The notes beneath the pieces were generated by a model. That model worked only from the letters and a program-made list of their open reading frames with translations, did no database searches and was not told the origin of the DNA. This document shows positions 1 to 10,900 of a stretch of 64,000 nt of DNA, piece by piece (position 1 is the stretch's first letter; every line of letters begins with the position of its first letter). The position numbers and the translations under genes were made by a program. Source of the DNA: Dama dama (lineage: Eukaryota > Chordata > Mammalia > Artiodactyla > Cervidae). The stretch is taken from assembly GCF_033118175.1 (NCBI RefSeq), contig NC_083696.1, positions 35,139,001 through 35,203,000 of the forward strand, given 5' to 3'.

Positions 1-1859
1 TAGGAAACAGAAAGACAAATCAGCAACATTCATCGTCATTTCTGTGCAGATGGTTCCTACAGCTCAAGGGGCACATTTGTTGCTTTTCTTCCACGTGTGT
101 CTCATATCATGACAGGGTGGGGGGGTACCAGGCGTCAGCCTCTCCAGGTCACCAGGGGAAAAACCAAGGCTCAGAGCAGCTTTCAGCTTCAGGTCACACC
201 ACTGGGAAGTGACCCTCCAGCCAGAAGGCCTGCAGCTGATAGCGGTGCCACCCAGACACGTGGGTGTGGCCGACAAAGAACAAAGAGACCCTTCCAGGGC
301 GCACGCCTGCCCAAAAGAGGCCACTGGGTCTGTTGGAATTGGGGCTACCAATTCCTGATGGGGGTGTCACTCTGCGCCACTGCCTCTGGCTAACCCTGCC
401 CCCAAGGACAACCTCTATATGACCCCAGCCAGCTGACATTCCACTCTGGCCCTCGGTGAGAGGAGGAGACGGGAGAGCTGAAGCAGTTTCTCCTCCCACC
501 TGCTGGGGAGCCTCCCCACTCTCCCCACCTCGGTCCTGGGCAAAGAGCCTGGGCTGAGAGCAGCCCCAGAGAGGGGTCCCCACCCACTCCTAGGAGGCCC
601 GCTCAGCACCCGGCCCACGTCCAGGCCCAGTAGCTGCAGCAGGGGGAGGAATGTGCTAGCTCCCTGCCAGGGGGGGTGGGTGCCTCCTGCTTGGCAGCAG
701 CCCACCCTCAGGAGTGGGGACACAAAGCGGGCATTTAGGGCATCCTCGGAGGCGGCGCAGACCATGAGACTGGGAGCAGCTCCAAGGGTTTCCTCCCCGA
801 GAGGAATAACAAACACCCACTCCTCTTGGCCCTCGCCTCCCTCCCCCACCCCGGGCAAAGAATGGGCTGGGCGGACAGGCGGTCTGAGGGGCAGAGACCG
901 GGAGCTTGTATGCCTGCCAGCCAGCAGTAGCTTGGAGAATGGGAAGGCTTTTCTGTTTGCAGAAGCTCATTCTCTCAGCCAGAAAGCACGCCGTCAGCCT
1001 GGGGAGCTGTGGCTTGCACGAAGTCTGGGGCCCTCTCCTGTTAGGAAGGGGGAATGTCCAGGCCAGAGGGGAGGCAGGGGCTTATGCAGGGCCCAGGAAA
1101 CAGAAGGAAAGCCATACAGTTCCCACAGTGCTGCCTCCCACTGTGGGGTGAGGGAAGCTGGTGGGGAGAGAACATCCCGTAAGGCAGCGGTCTCCGAGCG
1201 GGCAGGGGCCAGCGATGAACGTCGAACCCTTGTCCTCCATCTGCTCCAGAAACTCTCTTCATGCAGACCCCACCATCAAGGCCCTCCCAGGTCGGGTCCA
1301 GCCCACCTTCTCATGCTTCTCAAGCCCACTTCTTCGGCTTCACTCCACGCTGGTGGCTCAGAGCCTGCCCTCTCTCTTTGGGATGCCTTCCCTAGTCTCC
1401 CAGCTGTCTTTAGCCTCCAGTCTCCTGCCCGCAATTCCTCCCTGCAGTGGTTGTATCCCTACCCTTCTCAAATTCCTTCAGTGGTTTCCCTTTGAGAGAA
1501 GGTCCAAGCTTCTTGGGATGGCTTACCAAGCCCTTTGGGCTACCCGGCCCCCTCTACAGCTTCATTTCCTCCCGTACCTCTCCTGCCTCCCAACCTTTGC
1601 TGCTGCCTCAGATGGAAGTCCTCTGCCCCTCCTGCTTCACCATAATAACTCCTTCGAGGCTCATTTTGGCTCATCCTTCACGTAGCACCAATTGCCCGTG
1701 TGACAACGGGGCTTCTCCCCTAGACTGTGAGCAGCGTGACCAGATCTTAGTCACCTCCCTAGCTTTCACACCTGGCAAAGAGATCTGCACTGAGTAGGTA
1801 CTTAGTGTTTGTCGGTTGAGTAAGCAGGTGAACAAATAGCCGGTGAACAAATTACTTAC
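1..1859 (-). other. DNAI1: DNAI1 intron 12 (left part)
   Basis: No exon was recognised here. Positions about 1-1240 are GC-rich unique sequence. Positions about 1290-1830 look like an old L2-type LINE 3' region on the plus strand. The open frames, including a 280-codon one on the plus strand at 653-1495, are unspliced, show no recognisable domain, and are judged chance openings in GC-rich DNA. Confidence 0.6.
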
Positions 1860-1903
1860 AGGAGCCATGTCCCACTGCAAACAGATCGTTGTACTTTGGA
1901 TTC
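1860..1903 (-). CDS. DNAI1: DNAI1 coding exon 12 (residues 335-348), WD40
   Basis: A 44-bp exon completes the split Trp and reads NPKYNDLFAVGHGS plus T, with a GTAAGT donor and a TTTTGCAG acceptor. Human has WNPKYRDLFAVGYGSY. It is part of the first WD40 repeat. The next exon (beginning with the split Tyr codon and DFMKQ in human) is not found between 1 and 1859 and should lie to the left. Confidence 0.93.
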
Positions 1904-4900
1904 CTGCAAAAGAAATGAGAACCCATCAGCCTAGGAAATGGACATGGTTTGCCCATGGACACAGGCCCTCCCAGGTACACTGGTGCCTTAACTGCACTGC
2001 AGACAGACACTGTTGACCTTGGAGACCTAGGGTGGTTCCATAAGAATCCCAGTCTCACTTTCTCCCACAATGCTACGTGTCACCTTCAAGGTGGTTGAGC
2101 TGCTGGGTACCCAGCGGGTGCTCAGGCACTCCAGGTTTTCTGCAATGCCTCTACTCACCAGAAGAGGGCGGTGACGGCCAGGCGCTTTGCTTTGTCATTT
2201 TGGAACTTCCAAAGAGGCAGCAGGGTACCCTCCTGGTCCCGATACTCGTCAGCAGCATCCTCATAGTACTTAAAATCTTAAACACACACAGACTGAGTCA
2301 GCCCTGGACTACCGTTTTCTGCCTGGACCTCTTTGGCCAAAACAATTAACCTCTTTGTGTTTCCGAGTGGGAATAGTAAGAGTACCTACCTCAAAGGACT
2401 GCTGTGAGGATTCATTGCTAATATCTGTAAAGCACTCAGAAAAATACCTGGCACAGAGTAAGCTTTCTGTAATGTTGTTGTTACTGTTATCGTTGTTTTT
2501 GGAGATGAATTACACTAAAGTGGCTATGTTCCTGAGGATAAAATTCCAGGTTTCCCCATCTTCATATTCACTGCCAAGCCCACCACAGTCAAGATGCCTG
2601 GCTCCCTCATGGGTGCTCCGAACTCAAGTTCATCTCCTGCCCTAAACTCTCTCTACCTCTCGTTTCCTCTAACTTAGGCAGGAGCCGCATCCATCTTTCT
2701 ACTTGTCTATACCAGAAATTTTGGTAATCCTTCAATGATCTCTTTTCATCATCCCTCATATTTTCCTTCTGATTATCTTTTTAATCTATTCACTTCTCTC
2801 CGGCTCCACAGCCACAGTCTAGGTTCAGTCCCCAACAGCCATCACCCAGACTATGACACCACCCTCCCAGGCGGTCTCCCTCCCTCCAGACATTCCTCCT
2901 CCAGCCCACATTCCGCAGAGCCATGAGAGGGAGAACAAATAAGCCAGCTCCCCCACTGCCCTGAAAACCCCTTGGTGGCTCCCGTGGCACAGGGGCTTCC
3001 TGATTGAACCAAGGCTCCAAGCCGCTACCGTGTCACCTCCAGCCAGCTGTTGGCATACTCTCTACATCAAAGTGTCTAAAATGCTCTGCTCCTCCCGGAA
3101 ACTCCCACTCTCTGTAGATCCAGATCAAGCTCCTCCTCCTCCTCTGTGAGGCCTTCCCTTTGTTGCTGAGCAGAGTTCACCTCCTCCTCCGCCCCACCCC
3201 TGCCTCTGGTCTGCTGAAACATGGGTCACAAAGTGTTGTGCGTTTGCCTGTCTCCCCCAGCCCACAGCTCTAGGGGGACAGGAAGCACTGTGTTATCATC
3301 TCTGGAGCCGCAGTGCCTAACACAGGGCCAGCCACAGAGCGGCCACCCGGTGGTTGTTCAAAGAAGGAACAAAATATATCAACGAAAGGGAAATAGTTCT
3401 CAGTCTTCTTTCCAACCAAGGGTGCCCCAGTAGAAAATGACCCTCTCATCCACCATGGTCAAGGACAGGCCCAGGCACAGCCCCAGCCTCTTTCCCAATG
3501 TCCCACACTTTGATGTTTGGGGACTTACACCCAATCCTCAAAAATGGTTCAGAACAAAAAAAAAAGATTAGAGTGGTCAGAGGCATGAGCCTTGATCACA
3601 TCAGAAATCCCTGAGCTCGGACTGTCTTTGAAAAGACTTCATTTTAGAGGGAGAGATTAATTGGTAACACTTCTGTTTTCACTTCTCCTTCACAAATACA
3701 CTTTCCCAAAGGGAAAAGTGTATGCAATTAAAAAAAAAATCAAAGTTCAATGCATTTTTATGTGCCTGTGTTCTTATAAATGAAAAAGGTTCACCAAGGC
3801 CAATTTCTCCATGGATATTAATCATGCTTGCAGCCCTTCAGTGGGCTGCTTGCAGAGGCTGGGTTTCAGGAAGCCAAGCTGTGTGAGTGACAAATTCATT
3901 CACAGCTGCCGTGTACTTTTGACAGCTCTGAAAAGCACTCAAGGTCGTTTTCCAGCCTGAATGATAACAAGGGGGCTTGTTTAGGCGGCTGGTCTTGGCA
4001 GCCCTGGCTTCTCTGTCCCATGGGTGAGCAATGAGCATCAAGTCACGGAGAAGAGCCCTGGGCTGTCAGCAGAGGAGATCAGCCAGCAGTGGGGAACTGC
4101 CAACTCTGGGGAGGCAGCCGCTCCAAATAAATGCACAACCTCTCAGGGAAATACAAGCCACTTGGGAATGTGCTGTTCATGCCATGGGAAGGATTCCGTT
4201 TCCCTGGCTCTGTCAAAGATGCCAGAATTTCCCAGGCCCCCAGGATTTAAGCATTTCTGAATCAGTCTCTTGCTTCACCACATCACTAATTAATCACTCG
4301 CCCAGACCTATTGAGTGTTCATTTGAAATGTCTCTTCCAGATCAGTGCCTCTGTGGTCTCGTGCTGAAGCGCTTAGGCTCTGGATCCAGGGGACCTGTCT
4401 TGGAGTCCCGACTCTGTCCCTGACACCTCAGGCTAGCTGTGGTTTTGAACAAGTGGCAACCTTTCAGCCTGACTGTCTCATACATAAAATGGAGGTCATA
4501 GTGGTATTCACCCGACAGGGTGGCTGTCAGGATGAACTAAAGTAATACATGTAAGGAGCATAGCACAACACCAGGTGCAGAAGCCATTCCCAGGGAGGGC
4601 TGGCGCTTGCTTTTCACTATTCAACAGCTCCTTTTCCTCCATTGCTGAAGATGCATCCTGAGTAAGGTGTAGGGAGGCCCACTCGACCCACACCTGAACC
4701 TCACCCTCACCTCTGCCCCCATCTTCCGCCTCGTCATACCCTTTCCCCTTCCTCCAGCCCTGCTGTCCTCGGGCTGTGTTCCTGCCTAGAGGAAGCTTTG
4801 AACTCTGCAGAGAAAGCTCAGATTCCCTGTGCGATATTCAAGGCCCTTCCTTAACTGGCTCCAACCATCTCTCCAGCCTGAATTCTCCCCACTTTCCAAG

Positions 4901-7900
4901 AGAGCCCCTGTCAGGGTCACTGAGCCTGCTTCCCCTCGTCCCCAGAGTCCTTTCCGTTCATTTTCACTACTGAGTGAGTCACTGCCCGTGCTGTCCCCTG
5001 CCCGAACATCTGCCCTCCGCTAATCTCCCACTCAGACGCCACTTAGCCCTTGGCATCCAGCTCAGCCCTCCCTGAAGCCTTCCGTGACCGTGGCCGCTCC
5101 TCACTTCCTCCTCCTCCGTTCTCGAGGAGACCAGAGCAGTCTCTGTCTGCAGTCTAGCACTTAGACTGTCCCTCAGCTGGACAGAGCAGAGAACAGAACA
5201 CAGAACTAGGAGGCTTAAGACCCAGGTTTGGGTGCCCTTGGCCTTGGCTTCCTCATGTGTGAAGCAGGGATAAAATCTCTGCTTCCCCACAGTGTGGGGA
5301 AGATGACATTAAATAACTAACATGCCGGTGTCTTTGCTGCACCACTGTCAGATCGCATCACTACACCCATTTTTTTCTTATGCCACGGTTCCTATTTGAA
5401 CTGTGTAAGTCTTATTTCCCTAGTGACGTCCAGAGGACGGAGGGGTTATTTTTCTCCTCTTGCCCCTGTATGACCCAGCATGGGACACTCAAATACTTAC
5501 TTTGTATGAGCGATTTTTAATAAAGTAATAATAGCAGTTGCTGGCACTTTAAATCTTACCCTGAGCAACATCGTCATACGTGTTTTGGTTGACCATCCGC
5601 TCCACGATTTTAGCTGCCTGGGTCACTTTGGTGATGTCATCGCTCTGTGGAGATACAGGGGCCGCCGGTCCTCATAAGCCAGCATTCTGGAAGGTCTGGC
5701 CCTGAGCTATAGCCCTGACTTGCAATTGGCTCAGCAAAGCCTCTCTGACCCTGCCCACCCCAGATAGCTCTGTAAAGGTTCTCACCACCCTTTTCCGGGA
5801 ATGCCCAGCTCACAAGTGGCACGAGGCGTCTGCACTGCCATAGTTGGCCTCTAGGTAGAGCTTGCCTCCTGCTCTTTCATCCTGAGTTTATTCTGGAGAT
5901 GGCTCGTCTCTAAGCACAAGACAGGGCCCTGAGGAGAGCCCAGAAAGGGTACCGGAGGGGAGAGCAGACGGGGCCGGGAGGAGGCTTCTCTGGTGGGGAC
6001 AGAGGTTTCACCAGCCTGAGCAACAACAAGGACTGCCATTAAAGGTCCCAGAAATCTGTGGTCCAACTTATTCAGTCAAAAGGTGAGGGGTATGTAAAAT
6101 AGATAGCCAACGGAAATTTGTTGTATGACTCAGGGAATTCGAACTGGGGCTCTGTAACAATCCAGAGGGGTAGGAAAGGGTGGCAAGTAGGAGGAAGGTT
6201 CAAGAGGGAGGGGGCATATATACACCTATGGCTAGTTCATGTTGATGTATGGCAGAAATCAAGCCAATATTGTAAAGCAATTATCCTTCAATTAAAAACA
6301 AATTTTTAAAAAAGTTGAGGGGAAGGTCCAGGGAGGGGAAAAAGACATGCCTTTACTATAGAGAGTATGAGACAGAACTGACTCCTAACTCAAGGCCCTG
6401 CCCATGGCCAAAGACAAAGCAGGAGGTTTCATATCAGGGAAACATGACTCAATTTGAACAAAAAACAAGTTCATTATCATGTGAAATTCCATAAATCCCC
6501 AATGGAACACAACTACAGCAGGTTGAGAGAGGAGCAAAGAGTTTAGGGCTGGCAAGACAGGTCCAACATGTCTAGAGCAGGTGGCAGGAATGAACCAGTG
6601 GAGTGGACAGCCCTCCAAGGGGGCCCCAGAGGGCCACGGCTGTCTGGGATGAGCTTTCCCAGGACGGCCAGTGTTGCGCAGAGGTTAAGAGAATGGGTTC
6701 TGGGGCCACACAGGTCTGCATTCCCACCCCCTCCCACAGATTAGGAGCCCAATGGCAACCTTAGGTACGTGAAGGTCTCTGTGATTTAGAGTACTCCTGC
6801 TACAGTAGGGATGGATGATGCCTTCTGCATCATAGGGTCATTGTAGGGCCCTAACACATGTAGGACATGTAATAATCACCGTGGTGTTAGTCACCCAGTG
6901 CCCAGTGGTAACTGATGGTGGTGTCAGAGGGAACATGCAGCCTGGTGTAGTGGGGACTGACAAAGTCACACATGGGGGCTGCCCTTTGAGACTTTTTGAT
7001 CAGTTTTCAAACTGACTCCAGAAAACTCACCAAGGACACTCATTGGCGTCTTATAATCATAAGCCTCAGAGCTCACCTGGAACCAGCTACTCCCCCTACC
7101 CCCTGACCCAAAGCAAGAATCTGTCCCCCTTAGCAGCTTCCTGGCAAGTGTTTCTCCCCATGCCAGGCAGTATTTTGTGTAGTCAGACAGCCTGCTAACT
7201 GAAACCTACTTCCCTGAGTCTTATCCCCATGGTCCTAACTCTGTCCTCCAGCCACAGAGGTGTGTGTGCCAGGGGACAGCTCCTCTGATGTGGGAGGACA
7301 GTGCCTCATCCCTCAAGTCAGTACTCCCTCAGGTGACCCCGCCCAGCTCCACCAGCCTTGGCGGCCTCTTAACAGTCAACACCTTATCAACCAGAATCAA
7401 GCAAGGGCTTATCTTGGGGGCTGTGCATACATCACCTTGGGTTCTCAAGACAAGCTTGCAAATCAGGCATCATTAGGCTGTTTCCTTGGGCTTCCCTGGT
7501 GGCTTAGTTGGTAAAGAATCTGCCTGCCAATGCAGGAGACCCAGGTTTGACCCCTGGGTCAAGAAGATGCCCTGGAGAAGGAAACTGCAACCCACTCCAG
7601 TATTCTTGCCTGAAAAATCCCGTGGACAGAGGAGCCTGGTGGGCTACAATCCATGGAGTTGCAAAGAGTCAGACACAACTTAGCAACTAAACCACCACCA
7701 CAGATGAGAGAACAAGTTTTTAAAATTTTCAGCTCGGTGACAAAGTCAGGATATAAACTCAAACCTATGGACTCCAGGGCCCATGCTCTGAGTCCCATAC
7801 AGAGAACCATCCCTCCCCAGATGACCACCCTGGTCCTGGGGGACTCAGGGCTCCAGATGTGCTCTGAGGAGAGAGTGTGGTTAGGGAAACTATGCTACTG

Positions 7901-10900
7901 GAGCAGACGTGGCTCTTTATTGACTGAATTTGTGGCCTCTGAGCCCTTTCCTCCATTCCTGTCCTAATTGTTCAGATCAGAAGAGCTTACATTCATTTCT
8001 GTACATTCACTCAAATCATTAATGAGACAGAAACCTGAGATCTACCACTGCAGACCTTCCTCGGGGTATCATGAAGCTACTCTGCTTTCTCCTCTCCCAT
8101 ACTTTTGAGCTTTATACAAACCTAATCAGATCCAGGTCTCTGAGAAAGGGGTATCACTTTGTTCACATGCTGAGCCTCAGCAAAGCGGAAGGCAACTCTT
8201 ACCTCTACTCTGGTCTACAGACAGCCTGTCCTAGTACTTGGGATCCACAGTTAGAGATCAGTTCCCTTGGGGGAAGGCTGAATAGAATACTAAAGTATTA
8301 TTTTTAATTTATTTATTTTTACCTGAAGGATAATCGCTTTATAATAATGTGTCAGTTTTTGCCATACATCAGCGTGAATCAGCCAAAGGTATATATATGT
8401 CCCCTCCTTGAAGCTCCCTCCCACTCTTAGAAGCATATACACTACCATGTATAAAATAGATAGCCAGTGGGAATTTGCTGTATGTCTCAGGGAACTCAAA
8501 CTTGTGCTCTGCGACAACCTAGAATACTAAAGTATTAACTGGCTATGTTACACCCCCAGTATCCTGCTCCACTGTATTTCTTGGTCCAGAGGGCTGGAAT
8601 CTGCCTACATCACAGCTTTTCGTGTTAGTCAAGCTGAAAGAACCTGGTGTGTATTCCTGCCTCCCTGAGGGTGTTAGACACCAATTCTGGTAGGGTTGAG
8701 ACCTAAGGACAATTTTCAGCCTTAGTCAAAGGGATCTTTCTTATTTATACTTCATGAGTCCTGGTGACTGCAATTAAGGTTTCTTTAACCATGCTCCCAG
8801 TACAGAGCCCATAGCCAAACCCTGATGGATTTTCAAGTGAATCTTGACCCAGGCCAATAGCCCCCCTGAAGCCCCTAAACTCTAGGAAACGGTGCAGGGG
8901 AAGTTAAGGGGCTGGACAAGGCAAATGCAGGGCCAGAACTTATCTTTCACCTCAGGGTTCCAATACCAGCACAGTCATGATCACCCAAGTGCTTGCTCTG
9001 ATCACACGAAACTCAACTGGACAGCTCCTATTAAGTCAGGGCCTGGAACCCTCAAACCTCCCCTAAAATGTGACTTTATCCTGGGCATGGAATTGAGTGG
9101 AAGTGGGCATACTTTAGAGAAAGGAAGGGTGTGATCTGGTTTCGATTCCAGGGTGGAGCAGAACTAGTTCCCTGAGAGCTGTCGGGAGCTCTCCAAGGTG
9201 CTGAACATGACAGCTTTCTGTGGACCTTGTCCTTCCTGACCCATTCATTGCAGGTCAGACTCATCCTGATCTCCATACTGGGACCCTGGCTCCTGACCCA
9301 GCTCTCTCTCTATTGAAGGGACACACATGGCCCCTCAGCATCTCCCTGTGGTGACCATCCCTATAGTGACTTTTCACCGTAACTTCCATGATGAACCCCA
9401 ACCTATGCTGGCTACACCCACAGTGAGCTCCCAACCATGATCTCTACCATGACTCTTGCATAGTTCTTCATTGCAAATACAACCCAGGGTGGCCACTCAT
9501 TGGCCTGGACTCTCTGGTACTTGTGATTAGCTCTGACTTGCCTTCTGGACCTCAAGAATTGAGTGCAAGTAAACCCAAGGACTGAAGCCCAAAAAGCAAA
9601 TCTCCCTCCCAAACCTCATGAACTTTTGTCCAAGGAGGTGGAGCCTTATCCTCACATGCCACTCTGCCCTGGGAAGCCTCCCCAGCTCTCCCAAGGTGCA
9701 TATCAGGCTTTTAATAACATCCATGTCTCTCGCTGTCTCCTAGCCCAACAATTCTGAATTCCTGCTAGCCTCCAGACCTATAAGAAATTGTGGGGGGGGG
9801 GGGAGGAATGTGTGGAATGCCAGAGGCAGTTATAGCTCTCCTCATACTTTCCTACAAGAAAAGAGTTGTTCATAAGTATCACTAGCATGCCTCCTGTCCT
9901 TAAGTGTCTGTGAAGTCCTACCAGACAGCCAGGCTCCTTTCTACCCATGAGCCAAGAGCCCACTCAGTCATTCTCTGTGACAGAGCCATGGGAGCCCTCA
10001 CCAAACCTGGGACTCCAGAGATGTCATCTTCCTCATGGCCATCTTCCCCATCTTTTTAGCCACTGGGGTCTTTGTCTTCTCCTTCTCTTTAGTCTTTTCC
10101 TGCTTCTCGAGCTCTTCCATGTAGGCATCGTAGATCTCCCACTAGGCGAAGGCAAGATGAGAAGGATCATCTCGGGGCAGAATCTTCACCAGGCCAGCTC
10201 CTCTTCAGCCTTTAGGGCTTGAGGAGTCAATCCTAAACCCAGTCACATGCCTTCATAGCATCCTCTACTTGGCCCACTGCAGTTATGCATTCAGTGACAC
10301 TCACTGCTAATGGTCAGCTCTAGGACAGGAATGATGGGACACTCAGGGCACCCCTGAAAGCTGGGCTTTCCACTCTGCAACCCAGGGGCTCGGTGTATCA
10401 GCTGGAGATCAGTATCATTCCAGCCTACCACCTCCGCCAGGCAGAACAAATGGGCAGCGATCCACTAGATCACCTTTTTCTTAGTGATTTATGAGACTCT
10501 GAACTAGGAAATTTTAAAAAATGACCCCCTATTATGGAGATGGGATAAACATATTGGCTCAGGCCGGCTGTCTACAGCCTTGATCATACCTTCTCAGCAT
10601 AAAGAGAGAAACAAAAAGTAAGGGAATTCCTGCTAACTGGATCTGACAGCAAGAGAAGCCCAAGGATAGTAGCAGAGGAAGCCGCATGGACCAGGGGCTG
10701 GGCAAATGCCCCAGGTGTGTGCTCCCCAGAGCACCTGCAGGCCAGAGAGGCACATCCCCCCTTTAATAACTCCCCCAGGGGCCAGTCCTGCACACTGCAC
10801 TGTACTTCCGTTATCTCACTCAAAGCCCCCCGGCAGCCCTGTGAAGCTGCCTGTCATCCTCATTTGATAAAGAAACTGAGGCATGCAGAGTGACATGGTT

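Larger units (their letters stand above)
2277..5559 (-). other. DNAI1: DNAI1 intron 10
   Basis: No exon is seen. It contains MIR-like fragments (about 2340-2470 and 4360-4590), pyrimidine-rich unique DNA around 2560-3200, and an L2-like stretch at about 4850-5330. Confidence 0.6.
5645..10006 (-). other. DNAI1: DNAI1 intron 9
   Basis: This 4.4 kb intron contains two L1 3'-end fragments (6092-6316 and 8292-8520), a Bov-tA SINE (7488-7703) and a MIR-like piece at about 6680-6900. A 13-base G run lies near 9793. The rest is unique, with no further exon seen. Confidence 0.65.

Noticed and set aside
653..1495. 280-codon open frame on the plus strand
   Set aside because: It lies in GC-rich intron 12 of DNAI1 and an L2-like region, with overlapping open frames on both strands. 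No domain, splice pattern or conservation can be seen.
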